A stretch of DNA of 64,000 bases from RUG563 sp045590215 (GCA_045590215.1 JAZNQO010000035.1:5762-69761), one strand, 5' to 3'; counted from the stretch's first letter, positions 44,559-53,176 are shown. Numbers and translations: made by a program. The notes: a model not told the origin generated them from the sequence alone.

Positions 44559-45959
44559 ATGCAGCCTTTTATGGATGAAAACTTCCTGCTCAACAACGAA
44601 ACTGCCCGGACGCTTTATCATGAAGCAGCCAAGAACATGCCCATTATTGACTATCATTGCCATCTTTCCCCCAAAGAAATTGCGGAAAACCGCCGTTTTG
44701 CCAACATCACGGAGCTGATGCTGGGGGGCGACCATTATAAATGGCGTGCCATGCTGAGCTTCGGCGTAGAAGAAAACCTGATCCGTGGCGACGGCGATCC
44801 CAAGGAAAAGTTCATTGCCTTTGCGGATACGGTGAGTCACGCCATCGGCAATCCGCTTTACCACTGGACGCATCTGGAATTGCAGCGTGTGTTTGGCATT
44901 TATGATGTGCTGACGAAGGAATCCGCCCCGGCGATTTACGACAAAGCCACCGAAATGTTGCAGGGGGATGATTTCCGCGCCCAGAAGCTGGTGGACAAAT
45001 TCAATGTGGATTATCTTTGCACCACGGACGACCCGGTGGACGACCTTTCCTATCACACCGCCATCGCTGCGGAAAATACCATGAATGCCAAGGTGTTTCC
45101 TGCTTTCCGGCCGGATAAGGCCATCAATGTGGACAGAGTCGGCTTTGCCGAATACATTGAAAAGTTGGCTAAAGTAGCCAATATGGAAATCAAATGCACG
45201 GCGGATGTGCTGGCCGCCCTTGAAAGAAGGGTGGAATATTTCCACGCCTGCGGTGCCCGGATTTCCGACCATGCACTGGATACCGTTCCCTATGGCGAGC
45301 CTTCCTTCAAGCAGGCGGACAAAGCCTTTGAAGCGGCCATGAATGGCGAAGAAATGAAGGAAAAGCACGTGAACAGCTATAAGACGGTGCTGCTGTGCGG
45401 CCTTGGGGCCATGTATGCCCAGCGCGGCTGGGTGCAGCAGTATCATATCGGAGCCATGCGCAATAATAATACGGGCATGTTCCGCCGCTATGGGCCGGAC
45501 GTGGGCTTTGACAGCATTATTGATGCGCCGGTTGCCCATAACCTGAGCCGCCTGATGGACTTGCAGGATGCCCAGGGCCAGCTGCCCAAAACCATCCTCT
45601 ACACCCTGAACCCAGCGGCCAATCATGTGCTGGGTACCATGCTGGGCAATTTCCAGCAGAGTGGCGTGAAGGGCAAGATTCAGTTCGGCTCCGCCTGGTG
45701 GTTCATGGATCAGCGGGACGGCATGGTGGAACAATTGAAAACCTTCGGTGCCCTCGGCGTGCTGGGCACATTCGTGGGCATGCTGACGGACAGCCGCTCT
45801 TTCATCAGCTACCCCCGGCATGAATATTTCCGCCGCATTCTGTGCAATGTGATTGGCACATGGGTGGAAAACGGCGAATATCCGGCGGATATGGAAATGC
45901 TCAAAAAGCTGGTAAGGGACATCAGCTATAACAACGCAAAAGCGTATTTTGGCCTGTAA
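44559..45959 (+). CDS. uxaC: Uronate isomerase
   Basis: This 466-residue amidohydrolase-superfamily enzyme isomerises glucuronate and galacturonate to fructuronate and tagaturonate, the first step of hexuronate breakdown. The metal-binding HCHLSPKEI motif (about 29-37) and the conserved FHVGAMR-type segment, here YHIGAMRNNNTGMFRRYGPD, are visible. MQYHCHL-like PIIDYHCHL at the start is typical. GGAGGGA lies 9 bases before the ATG. The stop is 20 bases from the KDPG aldolase gene. The reductases and kinase of the pathway are not in the window. Confidence 0.95.
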   Translation: MQPFMDENFLLNNETARTLYHEAAKNMPIIDYHCHLSPKEIAENRRFANITELMLGGDHYKWRAMLSFGVEENLIRGDGDPKEKFIAFADTVSHAIGNPLYHWTHLELQRVFGIYDVLTKESAPAIYDKATEMLQGDDFRAQKLVDKFNVDYLCTTDDPVDDLSYHTAIAAENTMNAKVFPAFRPDKAINVDRVGFAEYIEKLAKVANMEIKCTADVLAALERRVEYFHACGARISDHALDTVPYGEPSFKQADKAFEAAMNGEEMKEKHVNSYKTVLLCGLGAMYAQRGWVQQYHIGAMRNNNTGMFRRYGPDVGFDSIIDAPVAHNLSRLMDLQDAQGQLPKTILYTLNPAANHVLGTMLGNFQQSGVKGKIQFGSAWWFMDQRDGMVEQLKTFGALGVLGTFVGMLTDSRSFISYPRHEYFRRILCNVIGTWVENGEYPADMEMLKKLVRDISYNNAKAYFGL

Positions 45960-45979
45960 AAATGAAGGAGGAAAGAAAG

Positions 45980-46942
45980 ATGGACATGTTGAAGCAATTA
46001 TCTCTGGCCGGTCTGGTTCCCGTTATTAAGGTAAAGCATGCGGAAGACGCCGTGCCTCTTTGCCGGGCGTTGAAAAACGGCGGCCTGCCGGTGGCTGAAA
46101 TTACGTTCCGCACCGATGCGGCGGAGGAAGCCATTCGGTTGGTGCATGAAGCATTGCCGGAAGTGCTGCTGGGTGCCGGCACGGTGCTCACCTGCGAGCA
46201 GGCAGACCGTGCATGGAACGCCGGGGCAGGCTATATTGTGGCTCCCGGTCTGAACCCCACTGTGGTGAAGCATTGCACAGAAAAGGGCTATCCCGTGCTG
46301 CCCGGCTGCGCCAATCCCAGCGATATTGAGCTGGCTTTGAGCCTTGGCCTCACCACTGTCAAGTTTTTCCCCTCCGAAGCTCTGGGCGGCCTGAAAATGA
46401 TCAAGGCCATGAGTGCGCCCTATGGCAACGTGAAATTCGTGCCCACCGGCGGTATCACCGAAAAGAACCTGCCTGAATATCTGGCGTTCCCCAAGATCGC
46501 TGCCTGCGGCGGCAGCTGGATGGTGCCGGAAGATGCCATCGAAGCCAAGGATTGGGACAAGATTGAAAAGCTGGCTCGTGAAGCCGTGCAGGTGATGCTG
46601 GGCTTTGACGTGGTGCATATCGGCATCAACAACGAAAACGCTGAAACTGCTGTCAATGAAGGCAAGAAGCTGGCCGCTCTGCTTGGCTGGAATATCCTCA
46701 AGGAAAGCGAAAAGGGCTTGTTTGTGGGCCAGCGGTTTGAGCTGATGAAGAGCCAGGGCCGGGGCACCCATGGCCATATCGCCGTTGCCACCGCCAATGT
46801 GGATCGTGCCAAGTGGCATATGGAGCAGCGTGGTTTCACCTTTGATGAATCCACCGCCACCTTCGCCCCCGATGGCCGCATGAAGTTCATCTATCTGAAA
46901 GATGAAATCGCAGGCTTTGCAATTCATCTGCTGCAGAAATAA
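45980..46942 (+). CDS. KDPG aldolase fused to a VOC (glyoxalase-type) domain
   Basis: Residues 1-208 are a complete 2-keto-3-deoxy-6-phosphogluconate aldolase (Eda), which splits KDPG into pyruvate and glyceraldehyde-3-phosphate. Motifs are GLVPVI, AEITFRT (Glu40), GAGTVLT, PG(L/I)NPTVV, and the Schiff-base lysine in TVKFFPSE (Lys128). Residues about 209-320 form a VOC-fold domain (DVVHIGINNEN...GHIAVATANVDRAKWHMEQRG). An Eda alone is about 205-215 residues. ATG 45980 has AAGGAGG 9 bases upstream. The role of the VOC part is unknown. Confidence 0.88.
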   Translation: MDMLKQLSLAGLVPVIKVKHAEDAVPLCRALKNGGLPVAEITFRTDAAEEAIRLVHEALPEVLLGAGTVLTCEQADRAWNAGAGYIVAPGLNPTVVKHCTEKGYPVLPGCANPSDIELALSLGLTTVKFFPSEALGGLKMIKAMSAPYGNVKFVPTGGITEKNLPEYLAFPKIAACGGSWMVPEDAIEAKDWDKIEKLAREAVQVMLGFDVVHIGINNENAETAVNEGKKLAALLGWNILKESEKGLFVGQRFELMKSQGRGTHGHIAVATANVDRAKWHMEQRGFTFDESTATFAPDGRMKFIYLKDEIAGFAIHLLQK

Positions 46943-46968
46943 ACGGTTTTATAGAGAATTATCAGCGC

Positions 46969-47005
46969 ATCTCCCGGAAACTGTATCCGGGAGATTTTTG
47001 TTTTT
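46969..47005 (+). terminator. Terminator after the aldolase-VOC gene
   Basis: ATCTCCCGGA (46969-46978) pairs with TCCGGGAGAT (46986-46995), followed by TTTTGTTTTT. Confidence 0.92.
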
Positions 47006-47016
47006 GGGAAAGAAAA

Positions 47017-47049
47017 ATCCCCTTCGCACAGAAGCTCGGCGAAGGGGAT
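47017..47049 (-). terminator. Terminator of rsmH-rsmI
   Basis: On the minus strand ATCCCCTTCGC (47049-47039) pairs with GCGAAGGGGAT (47027-47017), followed by TTTTTC. Confidence 0.88.
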
Positions 47050-47053
47050 GGGG

Positions 47054-47908
47054 TTATATGTCCATATATTCTTTCAGGTGCAGGGCGGCGGCCTTGACGG
47101 CGTTTTTCTTTTCGCCCTTTTCGCAGAGGCTGTCAATGGCACTGCGCATATCCATTCCCTGCAAAAGCAGGTCAAACAGCTGCGCTTCCAAGGAGGCGGT
47201 GGAAACCGGCCTTTCCTCTGGCAATTGCACATTTCGCAAATCGGCCACGAGGCAATATTCGCCCTTTTCGCTCTTCTCATTGGCGTTGAGGGCTAAAAGG
47301 ATTTCTTCCGGCGTGCCCCGGAGCGTCAGCTCGTGGAGCTTGGTCAGATCGCAGCTGACGGAAAGCAGCGTACCGGGCAGCGTTTCGGCGATGGCGGCAA
47401 CCAGTGCCTTCACCCGGTGGGGGGATTCGTGGAACACGGCGCCTTCGCCGATCCTTCCGATTTGCAAAAGCTTATCTTTCAGCGGCTTATTTTCCCGTGG
47501 CAAGAAACCATAAAAGGTGAATGCGCTGAAATCGAAACCGCTGACGGAGACGGCGGCAATGCAGGCACTGGGCCCAGCCACCGCCACCACCGGGATGCCC
47601 TTTTCCGCAGCCAGACGCACGATTTCCGTGCCGGGGTCGGAAATGGCAGGGGTTCCGGCGTCCGTCACCACCGCTACGTCAATATTTTCCGCCAGCATCC
47701 GGTTGGTGATATCGTCGCCCCGGCCTTTTTCGTTATGCTGATGGCAGGAAATGAGGGGCGTATCAATGCCGAAATGGTTGGTGAGCTTCTTTGTTACACG
47801 GGTGTCCTCGGCGCAGATCAAATCCACGCTTTTCAAGGTTTCGATGGCTCTTGGGCTCATGTCGGACAAGTTTCCAATGGGCGTCGCCACGACAAATAAA
47901 GTGCTCAC
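47054..47908 (-). CDS. rsmI: 16S rRNA (cytidine(1402)-2'-O)-methyltransferase
   Basis: The 284-residue tetrapyrrole-methylase-fold enzyme adds the 2'-O-methyl group to C1402 of 16S rRNA. VVATPIGNLSDMSPRAIETL and the ICAEDTRVTKKL motif are near the start. SDAGTP-type VVTDAGTPAISDPG binds S-adenosylmethionine. GFLPRENKPLKDKLLQI follows. It starts with GTG, overlapping the rsmH stop by 4 bases (GTGA). It is thus paired with the enzyme acting on the same nucleotide. Confidence 0.96.
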   Translation of the reverse strand: MSTLFVVATPIGNLSDMSPRAIETLKSVDLICAEDTRVTKKLTNHFGIDTPLISCHQHNEKGRGDDITNRMLAENIDVAVVTDAGTPAISDPGTEIVRLAAEKGIPVVAVAGPSACIAAVSVSGFDFSAFTFYGFLPRENKPLKDKLLQIGRIGEGAVFHESPHRVKALVAAIAETLPGTLLSVSCDLTKLHELTLRGTPEEILLALNANEKSEKGEYCLVADLRNVQLPEERPVSTASLEAQLFDLLLQGMDMRSAIDSLCEKGEKKNAVKAAALHLKEYMDI

Positions 47909-48834
47909 TTGCTTTCCCCCTTTACAAACACCCGAAGCGTTGCGCTGTGGGAACGGGAATTATCGTTCAGTTCATCCTTGCTTGCCTTGATGGCTCCGCC
48001 CGTTGCCCGGCCAAGGGGCTTTTTGCCGCAGGTGCAGATGGGGGCTTTGGGGGGACAGGTGCAGGGGTTTTGCAGGGAGCGGAAGGTGTTTTTCACGATG
48101 CGATCTTCCACGGAATGGAACGTAATCACGCACAGTTTACCCCCTGGCACCAGCATATCCACCCAGTCCCGGATGGCCTGCTCCAAGGGAGCCAGCTCGT
48201 CATTCACGGCAATGCGCACGGCTTGGAATGTGCGCCGGGCGGGATGGCCTTCATCCTTGCGGCGAACGGCTTTCGGGATGGCGGCGTCTACCACTTTCAC
48301 TAAATCATAGGTAGTTGCAAGCGGCTTTTCGGCACGCTTTTCCATGAGGATCTGGGCAATCCGCACCGCCCATTTTTCGTCTCCGTATTCCCGCAAAATG
48401 CGCACAAATTCCTGCTCGCTGACGGTGTTCACATATTCCGCTGCCGTCATGCCCCGGCTTCTGTCCATCCGCATGTCCAAGGGGGCATCATCGTGGTAGG
48501 AAAAGCCACGATCCTTGGTGTCCAATTGATGGGAGGAAACGCCCAGATCCAATAAACCGCCGTCCAGCATAACGCCGGGCAGCAGCGTTTTCACATCGTG
48601 GAAATTGCCGTGCACCGCATGAAAGCCTTCGTACCCGCACAGGCGTTCCGATGCGGCGGCAATGGCGGAAAGATCCCGATCAATGCCGTAGAGCGTGCCG
48701 CTGCCCATGGCTTTCAGGATTTCGCCGCTATGGCCGCCGCCGCCCAGCGTGCCGTCGGCAAAGGTTTGCCCAGGCTGGGGGTTCAGGTAATACAGCACTT
48801 CGTTGAGCAGGACGGGGATGTGGTGAAAGTTCAT
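47905..48834 (-). CDS. rsmH: 16S rRNA (cytosine(1402)-N4)-methyltransferase
   Basis: The 309-residue MraW/RsmH enzyme methylates N4 of C1402 in the ribosomal decoding centre. HIPVLLNEVLYYL is the N-terminal signature. DGTLGGGGHSGEIL binds S-adenosylmethionine, and FAEPD-type GVSSHQLDTKDRGFSYHDDAPLDMRM follows. RPSxHPARRTFQAVRI and GGKLCVITFHSVEDRIVK are typical. The gene commonly opens the dcw division cluster, but here it stands apart with rsmI. A 480-base repeat-rich spacer lies upstream. Confidence 0.97.
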   Translation of the reverse strand: MNFHHIPVLLNEVLYYLNPQPGQTFADGTLGGGGHSGEILKAMGSGTLYGIDRDLSAIAAASERLCGYEGFHAVHGNFHDVKTLLPGVMLDGGLLDLGVSSHQLDTKDRGFSYHDDAPLDMRMDRSRGMTAAEYVNTVSEQEFVRILREYGDEKWAVRIAQILMEKRAEKPLATTYDLVKVVDAAIPKAVRRKDEGHPARRTFQAVRIAVNDELAPLEQAIRDWVDMLVPGGKLCVITFHSVEDRIVKNTFRSLQNPCTCPPKAPICTCGKKPLGRATGGAIKASKDELNDNSRSHSATLRVFVKGESK

Positions 48835-48861
48835 AAAAAGCTCCTTGTGTGGTGATGGTAT

Positions 48862-48915
48862 GGGGGCTTATTCAGCCCCCAAGCCCCCGAACCAGGGGCA
48901 TTGCCCCTGGACCCA
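48862..48915 (+). repeat. Two-hairpin intergenic repeat, copy 2
   Basis: GGGGGCT-TATTC-AGCCCCC (48862-48880) is followed by CCAGGGGC-ATT-GCCCCTGG (48892-48910) and ACCC. Confidence 0.75.
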
Positions 48916-48980
48916 ACTGCGAAAGCAGGAGAAGGGGGGAGAAAGATTGTGTGTCGCTGGGACGAAACGAAAGTATTTGA

Positions 48981-49031
48981 GGGCTTATTCAGCCCCCAAG
49001 CCCCCGAACCAGGGGCATTGCCCCTGAACCC
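48981..49031 (+). repeat. Two-hairpin intergenic repeat, copy 3
   Basis: GGGCT-TATTC-AGCCC (48981-48995) is followed by CAGGGGC-ATT-GCCCCTG (49010-49026) and AACCC. It is 117 bases after copy 2. Confidence 0.75.
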
Positions 49032-49138
49032 AACTGCGAAAGAAGGGATAGGGGAGAGAAGCGTTGCGTGTCGCTGGGGTGTATTGGTTGGGGAGTGCGT
49101 TTTTGCTGCTCTGAGCCTTTGAAAGGGCTCGGAACGCT

Positions 49139-49207
49139 CAAAGTGGAAAGCAAGCTTTCCCTTTGACCTTTCCGCTCCTTTTCCCGTCTGCTTCGCATCC
49201 GGCAGAC
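49139..49207. repeat. Imperfect inverted repeat plus hairpin
   Basis: A CAAAG..GGAAAGC / GCTTTCC..TTTG palindrome (49139-49164) is followed by GTCTGC...GCAGAC (49186-49207). The layout resembles 63694-63780. Confidence 0.5.
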
Positions 49208-49313
49208 AGCTCCGCCGTCACGGCACAGAGTAGGGAGCCGTTTGTCTTAACTGCGGAAAACGTACGTTTAGGTGTACATAAAGTAGAAAAAGAAACTATA
49301 TTTGATGTGAAAA

Positions 49314-49991
49314 TCACTTGTTTTCGATGATGTAGTGCAGCACATCCTGCGGAGTATGGGCGGCAGGGAAGGGTTGAGGTGTAATGGTGGGGTGATATTT
49401 TTCGGGGAACCAGAGGGCACGGAGGGTGTGAAGCCCGGCATCCTGTGCGCCGAAAAGCTCCCGGCTGCCGCCGTCGCCCACAAACAGACATTCTTCCGGC
49501 TGGACACAGAGGCGTTCAGCGCAGAGATGATAGATGGCAGGGGAAGGCTTTGCGCAGCCTGCCTGATAGGACAGAATGACGGCGTCAAAGAGGGGGTAAA
49601 GAGGAGATGCGGCAAGGCCGCTGATTTCATCGGCGGAGCAATTGCTGCATAAGGCCAGCTTCAGGCCGTAGCTTTTCAGCGCACGGAGCATGGACAAAAC
49701 ATCTTCGTCAACGATGGAAAAGCCTTGGTTTTTCGTATCAATTCTTTTTTGCTCGCAGGCAGTGATGAGGGCATCGTCCGGCGTTTTTCCGGCCTTTTCC
49801 AAGATTTGCGAAAGCACCTGATGATAGGAAAGCGCGCCCGTATCCATTTGCGCATGGCAGCTTTCCCATATTTGCCGAAAGAGGGCGGTATCTACGCCCA
49901 AATCCTTTGCGCACTGGGAAGAAAGGTACTTTTTGCTGACCCATTCGGTGACGAGGGTTTCATACAAATCGAAAATTACAGCCTTTATCAT
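49314..49991 (-). CDS. HAD-superfamily hydrolase
   Basis: The 225-residue protein has a HAD Rossmann core with an alpha-helical cap (subclass IA). Motif I is VIFDLYETLV: the residue two positions after the nucleophile Asp8 is Tyr, as in haloacid dehalogenases, rather than the Asp of phosphatases. Motif II is ALCSNCS, motif III the Lys in GCAKPSPAIYH, and motif IV LFVGDGGSRELFGA. Likely a small-molecule hydrolase; the substrate is unknown. It stands alone between repeat-rich spacers. The ATG at 49991 is normal. Confidence 0.88.
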   Translation of the reverse strand: MIKAVIFDLYETLVTEWVSKKYLSSQCAKDLGVDTALFRQIWESCHAQMDTGALSYHQVLSQILEKAGKTPDDALITACEQKRIDTKNQGFSIVDEDVLSMLRALKSYGLKLALCSNCSADEISGLAASPLYPLFDAVILSYQAGCAKPSPAIYHLCAERLCVQPEECLFVGDGGSRELFGAQDAGLHTLRALWFPEKYHPTITPQPFPAAHTPQDVLHYIIENK

Positions 49992-50186
49992 CGTTTAACC
50001 TCTGCAATTTAGCACGGGAAGATTGGATGGATGAAACGAAAAAATACTTTCCGAACAGCTTTTCTTGGAAGGGGTGTGCGAGGCGACCCGCCTTCCGTTA
50101 GATGAAATGATCAAATCAAGTGTTACGGGGAGAAACATCGCAGATGCGATAATGAATTTTCCCGCAGGGGTTTCTTGGAGGGGTAC

Positions 50187-50225
50187 GGGGGAACCATTCT
50201 TTGATTTTCAAAGAATGGTCCCCCC
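50187..50225. repeat. Long 18-bp palindrome downstream of valS
   Basis: GGGGGAACCATTCTTTGA (50187-50204) pairs with TCAAAGAATGGTCCCCCC (50208-50225) with one mismatch and a 3-base loop. No T-run occurs on the minus strand, so it is not a classical valS terminator. Fragments like TTTCTTGGAGGGG nearby recur around 50058. The rest of 49992-50236 holds no gene. Confidence 0.7.
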
Positions 50226-50236
50226 GAAATAATCTC

Positions 50237-52951
50237 TTACCCCAGCTCCGCAATGCGGGCTTCGAGGCTGATAAGCATTTGCTTGTTCTTTTCCAGCTTT
50301 TCCTTTTCGGCGGCCACCAGATTGGCAGGAGCCTTGCTGATGAAGCCGGGGTTATTCAGCTTGCCTTCGGCACGGGCAATTTCGCCCATGATATTATTCT
50401 TTTCCTTGTTCAGGCGAGCCTTTTCTTTTTCAAAGTCCACAAGCTCGCCAAGGGGAATGAAGAATTCGCCGGTCTGGCAGACGGCACTGACGGTCTTTTC
50501 TTCGATCGTCTGATCGGCAGCAAGCATTTCCAGCGCAGAAACGCCGGCCATACGGGCGAAGTATACTTCGGCACCGGCGATGGCATCCTGCCAGCCTGCG
50601 TTGGCACGAACCATGAGCCGGGCACGCATGGAGGGCTGCACGTTCATGTTGGCACGGATGTTGCGGATGGCACGAATCATTTCCATGATGCCTTCCATCT
50701 GGGCAGACTGGGCAGGGAAAGAATAGGCATCGTTCACGGTGGGCCAATCGGCCAGCATGCAGGAAGATTCTTCCTTGCCGGGCAGGTTTTTGTAAACTTC
50801 TTCGGTGAGGAAAGGCATGAAGGGATGGAGCAGGCGCAAAAGGCCGCTGAGCACATGCTGCAAAACAGCACGCACGGCCGCCTTGCGGCTCATATCTTCG
50901 CCAAGCAGGCCGCCCTTGGCCAGCTCGATATACCAATCGCAGAACTCGCTCCAGATGAAATCATAAATCTTCTGGGCGGCGAGACCATAGTCCGCTTCTT
51001 CAAAGTGGGCGGAAATTTCGGCCACGGCTTCGTTATAGCGGGTCAAAATCCACTGATCGGGCAGAAGCAGTTTCTTGCCTTCCAGGGTTTCTTCGCCGTC
51101 CAAGTTCATGAGCACGAAGCGGCTGGCGTTCCAGACCTTATTGGCAAAGTTCCGGGCCATTTCCACCTTTTCGGTGGAGAAGCGGGTATCGTTGCCGGGG
51201 CTGATGCCCATGACGAGGGAGAAGCGCAGGGCGTCGGCACCGTACTGGTCAATGATTTCCAGGGGATCCACGCCGTTGCCGAGGGACTTTGACATCTTGC
51301 GGCCCAAGGCATCACGTACGAGGCCATGGATGACCACGGTGTCAAAGGGCACCTGCCCCATGTTTTCAAGGGAGGAGAAAATCATGCGGCTGACCCAGAA
51401 ACCGATGATGTCATAGCCGGTAACAAGGGTATTGGTGGGGAAGAAGTAAGAGAGGTCTTCCGTCTGCTTCGGCCAGCCGAGGGTAGAGAAGGGCCAGAGC
51501 GCAGAGGAGAACCAGGTGTCCAAAACGTCTTCGTCCTGGGTAAGGTTTGCGCAGCCGCAGTGATCGCAATGGGTGGGGTCGTCCATGGAGACGATCACCT
51601 TACCGCAATCTGGGCAATACCATGCCGGAATCCGGTGCCCCCACCACAATTGACGGGAAATGCACCAGTCACGGGTGTTGCGCATCCAGTTCATATACGC
51701 CTTGCCAAAACGATCGGGCAGGAAACGGGTTTCGCCCTTTTCCACGCATTCGATGGCAGGCTTGGCCAGGGGCTCCATCTTCACGAACCACTGCTTGGAT
51801 ACCATGGGTTCGATAACGGTATGGCAGCGGTAGCAAGTGCCAACTTCGTGCTTGAGGGGCTCGATTTCTTTGAGAAGGCCAAGGGCGGTCAAGTCTTCAA
51901 CGATGGCTTTCCGGGCGTCCTTGGTGGTCATGCCGGCGTACTTGCCGCAGTCCAGCACATGGGGCTCATTGACGCTGGCCTTGCCTTCGGCAAAGAGGGC
52001 ATCGGCGGCGGCCTTATCGGCAGCACCGGTCATATGGCCGTCATAGGTGAAAACACGCATGATGGGCAGGTCATGCCGCTGACCCACTTCATAGTCGTTG
52101 GGGTCATGGGCAGGGGTGATTTTAACCACGCCGGTACCCTTTTCCATATCGGCATGCTCGTCGCAGACGATGGGGATTTCCTTGTCAATCAAAGGCAGCA
52201 CTACATGGCAGCCATGGAGATGCTTATACCGGGGGTCTTCGGGGTTGATGGCAACGGCGGTATCGCCCAGCATGGTTTCGGGACGGGTGGTGGCCAGCTC
52301 CAGCATTTCGCCGGTTTCCTTCACGGGGTAGAGGATATGCCAGAAATTGCCGTCTTTTTCTTCGTATTCCACTTCGGCGTCGGAAATGGAGGTGTTGCAG
52401 CAGGGGCACCAGTTGATCAGGCGGTTGCCCTGATAAATGAGGCCTTTTTCATACAGCCGCACGAACACTTCACGCACGGCGTGGGAGCAGCCTTCGTCCA
52501 TGGTGAAGCGTTCACGGCTCCAGTCGCAGGAGGCACCCATGCGGCGAAGCTGTTTGGTGATGCGTCCGCCGTATTCGTTTTTCCATGCCCAAGCATGTTC
52601 AAGGAAGCCTTCACGACCCAGCATTTCCTTGGTGAGGCCTTCGCTGCGCAGCTTTTCCACAACCTTCACTTCCGTGGCGATGGATGCGTGATCCGTGCCG
52701 GGAAGCCAGAGGGTGGGGTCGCCCTTCATGCGGTGATAGCGGATGAGGCTATCCTGCAAAACGCCGTCCATGGCGTGGCCCATGTGCAATTGGCCGGTAA
52801 CATTGGGGGGCGGCATGACGATGGTGAAAGGCTTTTTGGATTTATCAATTTTTGGGGTAAAGGCACCGGAAGCTTCCCATTTTTCATAGGTTTCTTTTTC
52901 GATGGCCTGGGGGTTATAGGTTTTTTCCATGCTGAAGATTTGTTCGCTCAT
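50237..52951 (-). CDS. valS: Valyl-tRNA synthetase
   Basis: The 904-residue class Ia synthetase charges tRNA-Val. The HIGH signature is HMGH (56-59) after PPPNVTGQL, and KMSKS is in RKMSKSLGNGVDPLE (about 550). The editing domain has TTRPETMLGDTAVAINPED. The C-terminal coiled-coil arm (about 840-904), with LVDFEKEKARLNKEKNNI, is present. ATG 52951 has GGAGGG upstream and lies just below the T-box terminator; the frame extending to 53035 would start inside the leader. Expression is controlled by the Val T-box. Confidence 0.97.
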   Translation of the reverse strand: MSEQIFSMEKTYNPQAIEKETYEKWEASGAFTPKIDKSKKPFTIVMPPPNVTGQLHMGHAMDGVLQDSLIRYHRMKGDPTLWLPGTDHASIATEVKVVEKLRSEGLTKEMLGREGFLEHAWAWKNEYGGRITKQLRRMGASCDWSRERFTMDEGCSHAVREVFVRLYEKGLIYQGNRLINWCPCCNTSISDAEVEYEEKDGNFWHILYPVKETGEMLELATTRPETMLGDTAVAINPEDPRYKHLHGCHVVLPLIDKEIPIVCDEHADMEKGTGVVKITPAHDPNDYEVGQRHDLPIMRVFTYDGHMTGAADKAAADALFAEGKASVNEPHVLDCGKYAGMTTKDARKAIVEDLTALGLLKEIEPLKHEVGTCYRCHTVIEPMVSKQWFVKMEPLAKPAIECVEKGETRFLPDRFGKAYMNWMRNTRDWCISRQLWWGHRIPAWYCPDCGKVIVSMDDPTHCDHCGCANLTQDEDVLDTWFSSALWPFSTLGWPKQTEDLSYFFPTNTLVTGYDIIGFWVSRMIFSSLENMGQVPFDTVVIHGLVRDALGRKMSKSLGNGVDPLEIIDQYGADALRFSLVMGISPGNDTRFSTEKVEMARNFANKVWNASRFVLMNLDGEETLEGKKLLLPDQWILTRYNEAVAEISAHFEEADYGLAAQKIYDFIWSEFCDWYIELAKGGLLGEDMSRKAAVRAVLQHVLSGLLRLLHPFMPFLTEEVYKNLPGKEESSCMLADWPTVNDAYSFPAQSAQMEGIMEMIRAIRNIRANMNVQPSMRARLMVRANAGWQDAIAGAEVYFARMAGVSALEMLAADQTIEEKTVSAVCQTGEFFIPLGELVDFEKEKARLNKEKNNIMGEIARAEGKLNNPGFISKAPANLVAAEKEKLEKNKQMLISLEARIAELG

Positions 52952-52975
52952 GGCATTTCCCTCCTTTAACAATAA

Positions 52976-53176
52976 ACAAAAAGCCGCCGCCATCCGAAAG
53001 GACGGGGCGACCCGTGGTACCACCTTTATTCGCAAGGATGCTTTCGCATCATTGCCTTGACACGCTGTAACGGGCGCAGCCCGTGCGAACTACTGCGATT
53101 TCATCCGCTGCCCTCCGGGGCGACATTCAGCCTTTTTCCACCCAAGCAGTCTTTCAGCCGGTGAACTGCTCTCTCT
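52976..53176 (-). promoter_or_regulatory. T-box leader of valS (specifier GUC)
   Basis: On the minus strand, stem I starts with AGAGAGAGCAGT near 53176 and pairs with ACTGCT (53150-53145). The specifier GUC (Val) is at 53124-53122, in the context CTGAAT-GTC-GCCCCGGAG. The T-box GGTGGTACCACGGG is at 53024-53011. The terminator pairs GTCGCCCCGTCC with GGATGG-C-GGCGGC (53011-52983), then TTTTTGTTT. It activates valS when tRNA-Val is uncharged. Confidence 0.95.

Larger units (their letters stand above)
48835..49313. other. Repeat-rich spacer between rsmH and the HAD gene, no gene seen
   Basis: Two tandem units of about 117 bases fill 48864-49097. A further inverted repeat and hairpin occupy 49139-49207. 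ORFs here encode only repeat-derived peptides without ribosome sites. A promoter for the minus-strand rsmH gene is not obvious. Confidence 0.7.

Noticed and set aside
48864..49097. CRISPR array
   Set aside because: Only two units with a 117-base period and no spacer structure; no cas genes.
48845..49122. Short ORFs with repeated peptide AYSAPKPPNQGHCP
   Set aside because: They arise from the tandem DNA repeat and have no start signals.
50187..50225. Palindrome as the valS terminator
   Set aside because: The strand reading from valS shows no U-run after the stem.
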